64,000 nucleotides of DNA from Malania oleifera (GCF_029873635.1 NC_080422.1:13361936-13425935); one strand, 5' to 3'; counted from the stretch's first letter, positions 23,504-35,437 are shown. A program made the numbers and translations. Notes: generated by a model not told the origin, from the letters alone.

Positions 23504-24893
23504 TGTAGACACCCCAATTTTAACTAGACCGTTTTGGGAAGACTCGGCGTAATTAAAGTTGGCTTTATTCCTAGGAATGAGAGGATCTGTTAGAATTGGT
23601 GTATTCCCAAGAGGGAGGGGGGGTGAATTGGAATTTTAAATTTTCCTTCTAGGTTAAATTAGAAATTAATATGATTTAGCTACCTAGGGTCTTTCTATGC
23701 AATCCTAAATGCACAAGTAGATATAATGTACGGAAATTCAAATCATGTGCATCATTCACACCATAACATACACATGTGGTAAATATAGAGTGCGGAAATA
23801 TAAACAAACGCACGATGTGTTATCGAGGTTCGGCCAACTATGCCTACGTTCCCGCCTCTAGCTCGTAAGCCCGAGGATTCCACTAAAAACTCACTTAAAG
23901 GGTGGAGCGGCACCGATTACAATCAGGTCAATTAGCACAGGGCTGACCTCAACCTTTACAACCAAGTCAAATAAAGGGGCTGACATCAACCAGCATGCCT
24001 TACCGGTATAGCGCACCTAGCTTTCCTAACTGGGTCTAAGTCAATCCGGGACTATTTCAAAAGCTAGTCTCCCTCTTTAGGCCCGTGTCTGGAAATACAA
24101 CAGTATTTGCAATTAAATAGAATGGTACAGTGATTATGCTTTCATGTAAAGTAGATGTGTACCCAAATACGCTCAGTCACATACACCACAATATGATTTA
24201 ATATGTAACTTCAGTGTGGTCTAATATTTCAACTCTCAAAATATTTGCTATCGGTGTAATGAGTGCGTGAGAGTATCAACAAACAATATATGTTTCTCAA
24301 GATATTCAATCAATCGTGTTCACACAAAGATGTCAAGCAAGCCTCAAGGATATCAATCAACAGGATATCTCAATCATGTGAATATTAGATAATGTATATG
24401 CTTGGTTTGCAAAAGATATGTAATCTTTGTATTCAACAAATAATATGTGAGTGAATAACTATTGCACACAGATTAATATCATAAACACAAATATCTTCTC
24501 ACAAGTATATCAAATATAAAACACAAGATATTTAAGTAAGTTTTGAAAAACGTTTTGCAACCCTAAAACAAATATAAGCTTTCTAAGATATTGCAACACA
24601 AAGGCAATACTCAAAAGCTTAGGCTAGTCTTCTTAGGATAGGCTTATGGAGAAATCCCCCTAAGATAACTTAGGTTTAACTCTCGTTAAAATCGTTTCAA
24701 TCAAACAAACAAGGAGAGCAAACTTTATAGAATAGCAACACTTAAATCACACTTACAGAAGATATTTAAGTGGTAAGATCTGGTAAGAATAAGTGTTGGA
24801 GGCTAAAAAAGGAGTATTATAAATTTTGGAATTTCAGAGTATTTTTCCTAAATGATATCCCTAATCTTTTACTAATTTTCCCAAATGAAGGGG

Positions 24894-24901
24894 TATTTAT
24901 A
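24894..24901 (-). promoter_or_regulatory. TATA box of Sirevirus LTR A
   Basis: TATAAATA on the minus strand, within GGGGTGTCTATAAATACCCC. The same context recurs in LTR B (46450-46468) and, as GGGGTGTCTATATATACCCC, in the copia LTR at 55853-55872. Confidence 0.6.
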
Positions 24902-25029
24902 GACACCCCATGAATTGTGACCGTTGGGGACAAGATTGACATTATTAAAAAAGATTAATGATGTATTAGCCATTTTAACCTTGTTAAAAAATAATTAACC
25001 ACGGTAAAATTTCAAGGCAACCCGAGAGA

Positions 25030-25411
25030 CCCGGTCGACTAGAAACCTTTCAATCGACCAAAGTTCATATGGCTCGGTTGATCGGGCCAACTTTGAACTT
25101 TAGGGTCGGTCGACCAAGAGAGGCGATTTTCCCAACTTGTGCAGTTCGGTCGACCAGGGATATTTGAACTGGGCGGTTCGGTTGACCAAACCGTTGGGAC
25201 TTCTCCTGAGGACCATTGGTCAACTAGAGCATTGGAGTTCATTTTGTGTTCGGTCAACCAGGTAGTCAAATTGTTGACTCCTGGGAAGTTCGGTCGACTG
25301 GGGTCAAATGACCTAAAAGGCTTCGGTCGACCGGGCTGTGGTTAACCGGTTGACCCATACTAGATTCGGTCGACCGGGGCAGAATGAATTGCATGGGCCG
25401 GTCGACCAAAA
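25030..25411. repeat. GTCGAC palindrome array in LTR A U3
   Basis: About 13 units of the form TTCGGTCGACCRRR, spaced roughly 15-45 bp apart. Variants are mostly GGTTGACC, GGTCAACC or GGTCGACT, as expected from methyl-CpG deamination. Long frames cross it on both strands because the spacing and words are repetitive; they are not genes. Confidence 0.85.
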
Positions 25412-25797
25412 GTGCACAAAGTGTGCATTTCGATCCTGTTTTGATTCAAAAACACCCTATTCAAGTGCCTTACATATATGAGTGCAGTGGTGAGTGTCTT
25501 AGGTCTTTTCTAGGTCCATTTTTAGTTATTATTCATTTTTAGCCTGAGCTTACCTATTAGACCATGCATGTGATGTGTGTGATGATTATTACAGGTAAGG
25601 TCCTAATTACTATTACAGACCAATTACACAACTGAATATATATTACAATTATAAACATAAATTGGTCTTCAAGCTTCATTTGCTTTACGAGCATCTTGAT
25701 CTTGACAATTGAGGTTCCTGCACATAATCTCAAATACCCATTAGCTATTATGAGTATTTGTCATAATCAGAATCAGGCGTGACCTATAAGGTCAACA

Positions 25798-27204
25798 TGC
25801 TCCCTTTTTTTTATAATGACAAATACGATCAGCAAAAATATGGGGTTAAGTCTAAGAAGGCTCCCCTTTTCAATATGCATCCAATTTATTTTTAACAATT
25901 TAACAAAGTCATTTTACCCATTATTTTTGCCCCTTTTCATCTCAGTTAACACTTTAGGCAATGAGTAAGTATTACAGTTATACATGAAAATTTTTGGAAA
26001 GATTTAGAAAAATTTCGGGAGAGTGCCGTTTGTAAATCAGACTTTCCAAAATAAATCCTGTATAAGTGTAACCTGTTTGAGTTTAAATATTTCTTAACAA
26101 TTTATCCACAACTACTCAAACAGTTCAGTAATTTCCAACAAGTAAATAAAATTTCAATATGATTATAAAGTGGACAAGAAATTGTGTATGACAAGTGATA
26201 ACCAATATTCATTTCATTCAATATTATCATGTGATAGATATATAAAATGTGCACAAATAGACAAGAGTCATTTTACTAAATCTAATCCAATGAGAAATAC
26301 CAACAATTATACTTTAGTTAGACTTGTAAATTTTACTCGAGACTCCTTGAATATCTGATGATTATGTGAAGATGAGATTTAATTTTCATTTGGTTTTCAC
26401 TCATCCTTTCAAAAAGATTTTAAGGTTAATTTTATCATAATCATTTCTGGTGTCCCAAAACAAGCATGTATTTTCGCACGGTTTGGTATGATGAGAGCAT
26501 GTCGGCCTAATAGCAAGTGTTACAAATGTACAGCGAGGAATACATATTTGTTTCTCAAGGGCTAATGATTGTAATATTAAGCGACTCCCCCTAAAAATGT
26601 TCAGTTGTTTCATAAATTGACTTGAGCATAATTCAAATACCATTTTAGTAACACAACTCAAGTTTTAAAAGAATAGAAGATTTGGCAGCCTTTTGTTTGA
26701 AAATATGATTAATCCATAAGAACCTGCCAATGTCTAAGCACTTTAAGTATACACGCACAATCAGTTCCAGGGAACATAAAGATTTGAAACAAACAAGTCA
26801 AGCATGAATATTTAAAGTCTAAAGGTTCATTTGCACACAAGATATTCAATCATTTCAGCCTTTTGGGCAAATGTCTACAAAAAATTCGGCAGCATACTGT
26901 AAGTAGGACATTTTCCAAAATTAACCTGTACAAAATCGATTCTCAAACAGCAGTATCTCAAGAGTTTAAGGCATGCAAGAACCTAGATCTATCAGCAGGC
27001 AATTCTCATCAACTGCATCCGCCATGCAGGAGGCATTTTATACTAATCATGCACTTCAGTAATATAGTCATTTACGCTCAAAGGCTTACGCAATCCTGAA
27101 TTTTACCAAATATATATTATCATAATCAAAATAGGTAACACATGATAGTATCTGCATATGGTGTGTATGATTGTCATGATAAAACAAAGCAAAAGTAAAA
27201 GTTG

Positions 27205-27261
<57 letters not shown>

Positions 27262-27319
27262 CCAGATGATATAACATAAAATGAATCAACTCCGCACAAT
27301 CTGATCTGCAGGTTGCTCT
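25798..27319 (-). other. Sirevirus 3' interior, non-coding
   Basis: Lies between the env-like remnant and the 3' LTR of the minus-strand element. It contains the polypurine tract next to the LTR (on the plus strand tgctcccttttttttata, 25798-25815). A long (AT)n run lies at about 27206-27256. No coding region is recognised. Confidence 0.55.
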
Positions 27320-28357
27320 TTTAAATCTAGAACTCCCCTCCATCATCACCACCATCGCAACCGTCACCGGCATCAAAGTCAAAGTCCATGGTTATCCTGT
27401 CTCTCTCATCCTGCATCTCCTGAATGCGATCATTCAGCTCATCGAAACTGACTATCATGGTCCTCTATAAATCTGTGAATCAACTAGTGGTAGAGATGGA
27501 GAGCTGTCGGAACTCGTCACGAAGGGTAGTGGATGACGATGCTAAATCTCGCAGGTTTGACTGGATTGATTCTCGAAACTATCCAAATGAATTAGATAAA
27601 TTGGTGATGGCAGCCATTAGGTCCACATTTGACAGTTGCATAGGCTGTGGTGGCTCTTGCGAGGCCTCCCCCTGTACTTCTGTACCCCTAGAAGGCAACC
27701 AGATGTTGCCAACCAGCTCTTACCCCATAAGTCTGAGGGTGACACCAGAGAAAATATCAGCAGGTTGTCTTCTCTTCAGTGAAGCCACATTTGAGCGTGT
27801 GACTCCAATGGATCTAAACAACTTGTTCAGGATTCCTTCATATGACATTATAATTCTGCGGCCTATCGTTTTGGCCATCATCCATCAGATCATTAAGTTG
27901 GGCAGATCTAACTTTTTTCAAGCAAATAAACACCACATAATAAAACAGTCTAGGAAGGATATGTGCACTCTAGAACCTGCCTTGGGCAGGACATTATAAG
28001 TGATCAAATGGTGCACAACTCTGGCCTCTAACGTAAACCGCCTATACTGTGGGGGATGGTTTTGCTGGCAATACCTGGATCAGATAAAGTCAAGTTTGCA
28101 AATGTGGCAACTGTAAATTCCTGTTTGTGAATCCATGAATTCACCACATCTTGGCACTCAAAATCTCCACAATCTATATCAAGGACATCTGAAAGATACT
28201 GAGTATCAAAGCGAACATATGTCCTTAATACTCTGGAGAAGTACCCATTTTCATCATTACCCAAGTTTGCATAAAATAGCCTAACGTACGTTGGGTAATG
28301 ACCCCCAGGATGATAGGAAATGAAGGTTTTCCAGCCTTGATATTCAAATTTATTCAT
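27320..28357 (-). pseudogene. Env-like protein of a plant Sirevirus, degenerate
   Basis: From 28357 the minus strand encodes WKTFISYHPGGHYP, YVRLFYANLG and VRFDTQYLSDVLDID. After a frameshift near 28055 it continues with EARVVHHLITYNVLPKAG, then HISFLDCFIMWCLFA and LDLPNLMI, with stops. This order matches the 'putative plant transposon protein' domain found in env-like ORFs of Sireviruses and Athila elements. The position between pol and the 3' LTR fits. Downstream the frame dissolves into an acidic/coiled region with many stops. The role of this protein class is not established. The plus frame at 27424-27999 is the antisense shadow. Confidence 0.65.
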
Positions 28358-28644
28358 TACATTCCCAAAATACTAATTCATAAACTCCAAATCTAAGATC
28401 TTACCTAGTATTGCCTCCTTAGGATGAAACTCTCGTATGTATCTGACTTTGGATCGTTATGATATGAAGTATTTGTCCTTAGTGTGCGCTAAATTGTGGG
28501 CTTCAATGTGCTCATTTTGGTGTGCCATGAATGTAGGATGAAGGATGTGAGGCACAAATCTAAGTTTGCTTGGTAATGTTTGAGGGAAAGGTGAAAAAGC
28601 TTTCAAAATTTTCATGTAAATGAGCTTTGATCGAGGGAAATATA

Positions 28645-28669
28645 CATACATACATACATATATATATAT

Positions 28670-28724
<55 letters not shown>

Positions 28725-28725
28725 G
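28645..28725. repeat. Compound CATA/TA/CA microsatellite
   Basis: Consecutive (CATA)n, (TA)n, (CATA)n, (CA)n and (TA)n runs. The frame read through it on the minus strand (MCVCVCV...) is not a gene. Confidence 0.9.
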
Positions 28726-28729
28726 CAGT

Positions 28730-28997
28730 TCAGTCAACTAGAAGTAGATACGGTTGACCGACGGTTCAAATTCTTCACGAACCGACACTATTTGGTCGAC
28801 CGGGAAGAATTTGAACTGAGATGTACGATCGATCGAAACGGAGTACTGTATCTATGTTTGGTCGACCAAAGGAAAACCGACAAGTTCGGTCGACCGGGGT
28901 AGATTGGTTCATTGAGGTTCAGTCAACCGTAAGGTCAAAGCCAATGCTTGTTCAGTCGATCAGAAGCTTTTACTCAATCAATGCTCGGTTAACCAAG
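28730..28997. repeat. Orphan GTCGAC palindrome cluster
   Basis: Nine units such as TTTGGTCGACCAAAGG, GTTCGGTCGACCGGGG and GTTCAGTCAACC in 270 bp, outside the two defined LTRs of this element. Confidence 0.7.
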
Positions 28998-29537
28998 CAT
29001 AGTGAATTTCCTCGATTTTGATCCAAAGTTCTCCCTTAGGTTCGGATTTGATGTGTTACAACATAAACATGATTCTTAGGGATTCTTGGTGAGGAAATAT
29101 TACACAATTGAAGCATGTTCCAAGATTTGACATATTGAACGTAGATTACTTCCCAATTTTGCAATTACGTTGACCATACTTTCCTTTGAGTCCTAACTAT
29201 TTTGGAACCGAGCACTAAGGAGTATGTGACTTTTCTTGAACAACGTTTTTTGGTGATTGGGGAGTATCCTTCAGAAATGATGACATAGAAGAACAAGGGT
29301 ACATTCCAAGGAATAAGTGAAACCTCACCGAATATGATCGTGGTTTGGTAAGAATTTCCTATAGATGAGATAACCGAGATTAAAGACTTTACAATCTAAG
29401 CTCAAAGGGACCAATCCTTAGTGGATGCCTCTAATTTGGTTATAACTATGAGAAGCACTCGGTATATATTAGTCATTTATGATTAGTAGTGCTTTAAGCC
29501 TAGAATGATAATTTGATTTTGATTTAGGCTTTTCGTA

Positions 29538-29603
29538 TTCAAAGGTGAGTTTAGGGTGTAGTGACATTTGATATAAAATGCAACCCTAAACTCACCTTTG
29601 AAT
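29538..29603. repeat. Inverted repeat, 21-bp arms
   Basis: The arm attcaaaggtgagtttaggg is mirrored by ccctaaactcacctttgaat, with a loop of about 22 bp. It can form a stable hairpin. It lies 60 bp left of the CACTA end. No function is assigned. Confidence 0.8.
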
Positions 29604-29689
29604 ATGTGACATATGATATAAAATGGAACCCTAACACTCAATTTTGTGCAATGGACAACAGTAACCACTACAAAAAATGAGGTTATTAG

Positions 29690-30365
29690 TGATGGTTTTA
29701 AACCGTCACTAATACTCACAAAACCGTCACTGCTAGTTTTAGTGATGGTTATACGAGTATTAGTGACGGTTTTCAATTTATCGCTATACTTGCCGTTACT
29801 AATAGTTATTAGTGACGAATATTTAAAACTGTCACTAAAAATAGAGTATTAGTGACGGTTTAAATCCGTCACTACTAATATTTTATTAGTGACGATTCCA
29901 ATCCGTCACTAAAGACCGAAACCCATCACTATAGATTCTAGACAAGATCGATCAAAAACCGTCACTAATGCTCCATTATTCGTGACGGTTTTAAATTCGT
30001 CACTAATTCTCTATCATTAGTGACGGTTTATATATGTCGCTAGTGCTACATTATTAGTGACGGTTTTATGTTCGTCACGATTACTGCATTAGTAGTGACG
30101 GGTCCTAAATAGTCACTATTTGTTTAGTAATAGTGACGGTTTGGAAACCATCACTATTGCTAATTATTAGTGACGATTTTATGATCGTCACTATTACTGC
30201 ATTAGTAGTGACGGGTTCTAAACCGTCACTATTTGTCTAGTAATAGTGACGGTTTCCAAACTGTTATTATTGCTCTTTAGTACCGTTACTTATGACTTTA
30301 GTAACAGTTTTAAACCGTTACTAAAGACATAATATTAGTGATGATTTTAAAACCGTCACTAATAC
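29690..30365. repeat. CACTA left subterminal repeats
   Basis: About 30 copies of a TTAGTGACGGTTTT-like motif and its complement AACCGTCACTAA, alternating with 5-20-bp spacers. In known CACTA elements such motifs bind the TNPA-type transposase protein. Confidence 0.9.
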
Positions 30366-31200
30366 TTAAATTGCACAATTAATATTATTGTGTATTTTTT
30401 TCTAATTATTAATTTCTGTAAAAATCTGATTCAAATTAATTCCTGTAAAAACCATAATTGCAATTCATATTTAAGTACAAATATATTATACAAATTCAAA
30501 CTCAAATTCAAATTCAAATTCAAATACAAATATATTATACAAATTCAAATTTAAATACACAACATTATACAAATTCAAATTTAAATACACAACATTATAA
30601 AAATTCAAATTTAAATACATTTCATTTGTTCAGATAAAAAAAAATGGAAAGCTACATCTGAACTGCATGACATCGTCCTGACGTTGTCACAGTTGCAAAC
30701 CCTACAAATTAAGAAAGTTAAAAAAATTAGTGTACGATTTTTGAAAATAAATCACTACGTAGCACATATACAGGCATGAAAAATAAATCACATCAACATC
30801 AGATTGTAGAGGAGGAAATAATCCACCCCTCAATCAGTACACACCAATACAAAGAATGAAAAACACAGCAACAATGCAAATTAGGCAGCGCACACTTGCA
30901 CAAAGCAACACTATAGAACTTCAAAGGTTAAGTTCAAAAAGCAGTCACGACTATAGAATTCAGTATTCTAGGAGAAATCACAGATATACATATCCTCGAA
31001 TAACTGCAGGCACTTAAGCAGCCGTGTTGACACTCAATAAACTATCTAGCAGCAGGTTGAAGCATTTGCAAGCAGGGCTAGGTGATCACGTACACACACA
31101 CAATATCATTACAGTATCTTCACTTGACAACCAATTAGAAGAAGAATTAGAAACATTTGTAAGTTGTCTTATGCTGAGATAATGCATTGAAGATGTATTT
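30366..31200. other. CACTA interior, non-coding, with a short minisatellite
   Basis: At about 30480-30620 a unit containing acaaattcaaatttaaatac is repeated several times. The remainder to 31200 shows no recognised domain. Confidence 0.55.
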
Positions 31201-31202
31201 TG

Positions 31203-31567
31203 GACTGCCACAACAACCTTGAGGCTTTGAAGGACATAATGTGAAATTTAGCGTCACTCCTAAAAATATTTTTCCAAAAAGAACTAGAGAGGAGTTTCTC
31301 AAGATGTATGCTGATATTCTAGAAAGTATATTTTTCTTTTAATTGTTCTCATTAGTTAATTACATTGATTCCAGGGCCCATATCTAAACAAACAAAGGAC
31401 TCACCTGCAAAGAGTTTTAGGGGATGACAATATATTGATTGTCAAATTTGCTAATAGAGAGATAGACCTCAGCACTTTGGCGACCTATTTTGGTAATCAT
31501 TACACTGCCTATAGAAGTATTGCAAATGAAGGAATTTTTGTAGGTTTACGTCGTTATCGATTTTTTG
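31203..31567 (+). pseudogene. Exon-like fragments of an RDR3/4/5-type RNA-dependent RNA polymerase
   Basis: A frame at about 31213-31330 contains KFSVTPKNIFPKRTREEF. After an apparent intron ending ccag at 31374, a second exon (31375-31567) encodes THLQRVLGDDNILIVKFA and ANEGIFVGLRRYRFF, ending one base into a codon before a GTGAG donor. From memory, the segments LQRVLGDDNVL-VKFA and GILVGLRRYRFFVFKDGGK occur in plant RDR3/4/5 proteins, and the exon break would fall in the same Val codon. RDRs make double-stranded RNA from single-stranded templates. The next exon is absent, an in-frame stop lies upstream, and the catalytic region is missing. Most likely a host gene piece captured by the CACTA element. 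Confidence 0.6.
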
Positions 31568-31871
31568 GTGAGTTTTTCTTCTCCCATTCATTCATGCTTT
31601 TGGTTTGGTTTATTTTGAAAATTTATGTTGATCAAATCTTTTAAAAAAGAATGATTGATAATATGGGTTTTGAATTTTAAGCTTAATCTCGACTCAGTGG
31701 CAAGCTCCCTTAAAGTTTTGAACTAATCAATATAAAATATGGAATGAACCACTTGGCTTTTCTATTATGTTATTTGGAATGAGGATTCTTCCGTTTACTG
31801 AATTCTAAATTTTGGTTAGGAAAAGAAATAAACACAGTTACTTTCCTTTTTAATATATTTTATCCTTGCCG

Positions 31872-31982
31872 AGATGGGGATTCTTATTTTCCCCATCAAC
31901 CCATTTGTCACTTTAAACTCAAGCTTGTCTCAATTAAGCTCAAGTTGATAATAAAGTAGTATTCAACACTTTACACTTTTAT

Positions 31983-32016
<34 letters not shown>

Positions 32017-32173
32017 TTAAATAATTTTAAAATAGTAAAAATATGAATGCTTAACTAGGCTCGCATATGCCATTACAAATCTTAAATTCAACTTGTCAAA
32101 CTACTCAAGTAGAATCAAGATGAGTTGAGTTCTAGCACAAATTGAGCATGGTTACACCCCTAGTTGCAGGTCA
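31872..32173 (+). repeat. 300-bp direct repeat, copy 1
   Basis: Starts agatggggattcttatttt and ends cacccctagttgcaggtca. A near-identical copy lies at 34657-34956. The two flank the LINE fragment. An (AT)n run of different length sits in each. It begins TG and ends CA if trimmed, but the flanks (CCGAG and TTAAT) do not match as a target duplication. Confidence 0.85.
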
Positions 32174-32349
32174 ACAATGTAATCAAACCTTTAAAAAATA
32201 TAGGCATGGTATTTTTTTGCATTGCAACTGATGGGCTGGTTTTTTACTAGGGTTCTCACGTTTGGTTGTAATGAATTTGAAGCACTTCAAGCGCTTTAGA
32301 ATTAATTTACAAGAATTATGTAGATGCCATAGGAAATGAAAAACCTTGC

Positions 32350-34402
32350 TTTAAAAAATATAGCACATCTTGTTTAATCTAGAAGCTGCCAGTGGAATCC
32401 CCATATATCTAAATGGGAATCCCCCATCCTGAAAGTCTGTGAGCCTTTTGATTTGTTCCAGTTCTAGTGGTTTAATGCCAGCATGCAATATATTAGATTT
32501 CAAATTATTTACAGACAATCCTGAGCACTTTGAGAATTTTCCAAGATAGTTTAAGAGCAATTCAACAAATCACCCCTTGAAAACAAGATCAGATAATCAA
32601 CAAATGCAAGATGAGTGATCTTTAACTGTTCACATTTTGGATGGAATCAGAATTTTTCATTGTTGTCTAATCCCATAAGAAGTCTAGAAAGATACTCCAT
32701 TCCAATCACAGACAAAAGGGGGGAAAGAGGCTCCCCTTGTCTAAGACCTTTCCTTCCTTCAAAATAGCCATGATATCCCCCATCAATGGATAAGGAGTAG
32801 CTAGTAGTAGATATGCATTATGTAATCCAATTAACCATGACCCCTAGAAAATTCAGCTTTTCCAACATTTCTTTTATAAATTTTCAGGACATCATATTGT
32901 ATGCTTTTCTTAGGTCCACCTTTAACATACATATGGGTGAAACCCTTTTTCTGGAGTACTTTCTTACAATCTCTTGAGCAAGGTAAATGTTTTCCACCAT
33001 ACTTCTCTGTTTGAATAATGCAGATTGTGCCAGATTCACAATATTCTCAAGAACTGGTTTGATTATGCCTGCAATAACTTTGGCAATATCCTTGTATATT
33101 ATGTTGCAGCAAGAAATGGGTCTATAATCTTGAACAATGTCAGCATGCTTAGACTTTGGAATTAGAGCAATCACTGTATGATTTATCTGGCTTCAATAAT
33201 TTCCTCGTTTCAAAAAACTCTTTGACAGTTACTGTAAATTCTTTCCCAATTATATTCTAGGACTTCTTGAAGAAACAAGTACTGTATCCATCATAGCCAA
33301 GTGAGTTCATATCCCCTATACTAAATACAACATTCTTTATCTCTTCATCTGCAATAGGGGCAATCATTTGTGCAGCCTGATTATCATTGATTATCTTCCC
33401 TCTCTCAACAATTAGTGGGTTGATAGCCTCAGTTACCTCCTCTTTACCTAGGAGTTTTTTATAGTATTCTAGAAACTCCTCCACCACTTACTTATGGGAA
33501 GTAGTTCTATCCCCATTTTCTTTCTTAATTGTAACAATATGGTTCCTACTTACTTTCCTCCTTATTAGAGCATGAAAGAAAGAAGTGCTCTTATCACAGT
33601 CTCTTAAATATTTAGCTTTTACCAGTTGAGCCAATAAAATATTGTTTGCCCTTGTAAGTCTTTAGCTTCCCTTTTCTTCAATACCAATCTACTTTGAAGT
33701 TCTTCATCTGTAGGATTATCATGAAACATTTGTTGCATCTCTAAGATTTCATTTAAAGCATTTTATGTTCTTATTGTGATATGGGAAAAATGTTGAGCAT
33801 TCAGACTCCTTAAAGGTTGCTTTAGAGCCTGCAGTTTCTTTATAAATCTGAAATGAAGATGGCCCTGAACTCTCATCTCCCAGCCCTTCCTGATTACTTC
33901 TTGATAACCATTGTGATTTACCCACATATTAAAAAATTTAAATAGCCTTCTTCCAGATTCCAGTTCCTTAAATACAGAAACATTACACGGTGAGTGGTCT
34001 GAGTATAGTCCTGGAAATTGAAACTCAATGTGTGTTACAAAACCAGATAAAATCCAGTTGGTATTTACCATAGCTCTGTCTAGTTTACACCAAACATTAC
34101 CATTCGTCCAAGTGAGGAAGCTACCAGAGGAGTTATGGTCAGTAAGCCCAGCCTCCATTATACACACATTAATGTCCTTCACTTCGTAATCTGTTAAAGG
34201 CACCATTCTGTTTTTCCTCATTTGAAATCACATTGTTAAAGTCTCCCATGACCAACCATGGTTCATATGTCATCTGGATGAACTGAATAAGCTCCTGCCA
34301 CAATGGTCTTCTTGCAACTATAGTGTTAAAACCATAGACAAAACTCACTGCAAAACTATTAGCTGTAATAGAACAATTAATGAAAGTGCAGTACATGATC
34401 AC
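32350..34402 (-). mobile_element. LINE (L1-type) fragment: endonuclease and reverse transcriptase, degenerate
   Basis: On the minus strand from 34402: endonuclease pieces SFVYGFNTIVARRPLW, WLVMGDFNNVIS, SGSFLTWTN and YSDHSPCNVSV. Next comes a linker piece with EEFLEYYKKLLG (33487). Then reverse transcriptase MIALIPKSKHADIVQDYRPI, SCCNIIYKDIAKV, VDLRKAYNMMS (33174-32884), and a YMGIPLAASRL segment at 32560-32351. Several frameshifts and stops separate them. Both ends are missing: no EN N-terminus and nothing after the RT thumb. It lies inside the CACTA element between the 300-bp direct repeats. Confidence 0.85.
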
Positions 34403-34656
34403 TCAATTTAGGCCTCAAATGTGTGATTTGGACACTTGAACTATGAAATGAATAAAATATGTAAATTATGGAACTTATTTTATTCTAAGTATCTAACTTT
34501 CAAACCTAAAAGTGTTTTGAGGTATTGTCAGCTCCAACAAATCCATTTTGGTCTCACATATGTGTAGGAATATGCTCCATTCAAAAAGCGTGCACACACA
34601 CACACACACAAATTCTCAAGCTAATTGATTATGATCTTAATATTTTATAGATTTAT
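34403..34656. other. Spacer between LINE and repeat copy 2
   Basis: Non-coding, with a short (CA)n at about 34592-34609. Confidence 0.5.
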
Positions 34657-34956
34657 AGATGGGGATTCTTATTTTCCCCATCAACCCAATTGTCACTTTA
34701 AACTCAAGCTTGTCTCAATTAAGCTCAAGTTGATAATAAAGTAGTATTCAACACTTTACACTTTTATACGATATATATTTATATATATATATATATCACT
34801 TAAATAATATTAAAATAGTAAAAATATGAATGCTTAATTAGGCTCGCATATGCCATTACAAATCTTAAATTCAACTTGTCAAACTACTCAAGTAGAATCA
34901 AGATGAGTTGAGTTCTAGCACAAATTGAGCATGGTTACACCCCTAGTTGCAGGTCA
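34657..34956 (+). repeat. 300-bp direct repeat, copy 2
   Basis: Matches 31872-32173 except for the AT-run length and a few point changes. Same orientation. Confidence 0.85.
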
Positions 34957-35381
34957 TTAATGAAAATAGACAGGTTTTTCATTTTACATGAGCTTTTGTT
35001 TTTTCATCCTTTTTTTTGAGTTTCTAAAAATGATATTTTTACTTAGATGTCTAGATTCAAGGTGCTTAATCATATACATTGTGTTACTGTCATAGTTTCT
35101 GTGAAAGCTTGATGGAGGCTGTTTCTAGATTCCTCCTGATCTAGGCAGCATTGTTAGAAGACTTGTTGGGTGCTTAGGTAGGGGGATGTTAGATATGGCA
35201 TGTGACACAAAACAACCTTCAAAGCTGAGGACAAGAAGAATAGGATTAGAATACATGTGAGAAAGGTGTTAAAAACTCATGATTATTGAAGAAATGGAGA
35301 ATGACTAAGAAGAAAAAGTAGAAGAGGTTACTTTGGTACATCATGTGAGACAAGAATGACTCATAATTTTATTTATTTATT

Positions 35382-35437
<56 letters not shown>

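Larger units (their letters stand above)
23588..25797 (-). repeat. Sirevirus 3' LTR (LTR A)
   Basis: 2,210 bp with TG...CA termini. On the minus strand it carries a GTCGAC palindrome array (25030-25411) upstream of a TATAAATA box (24894-24901, in context GGGGTGTCTATAAATACCCC). Its partner is LTR B at 45154-49868. Confidence 0.85.
28358..29665 (-). other. Sirevirus interior remnant, includes SSR and a GTCGAC cluster
   Basis: No pol domain is recognised. It holds a compound microsatellite (CATA/TATA/CACA, about 28645-28725), a cluster of nine GTCGAC-type palindromes (about 28730-28997), and a 21-bp inverted repeat (29538-29603). The sequence after the cluster (tttgatccaaag) resembles the matching part of the Sirevirus LTRs, so this may be a diverged LTR scrap. 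Confidence 0.5.

Noticed and set aside
25039-25345. Overlapping open frames on both strands (76 and 68 codons)
   Set aside because: They are by-products of the GTCGAC array, which lacks stops in several frames. The same applies to frames at 28821-29021, 55398-55696 and 62756-62962.
27424-27999. 191-codon plus-strand frame
   Set aside because: It is antisense to the env-like remnant, whose conserved motifs are read on the minus strand.
29690-30365. Regularly repeated short palindromic motifs with spacers, resembling a CRISPR array
   Set aside because: The repeats occur in both orientations with irregular spacing next to a CACTACAAAA terminus, and a matching set lies at 42965-43660. They are CACTA subterminal repeats in a plant genome.
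31872-34956. LTR retrotransposon bounded by the 300-bp direct repeats
   Set aside because: Flanks differ (CCGAG versus TTAAT), no primer-binding site or polypurine tract is seen, and the content is a LINE fragment. Kept only as a finding.
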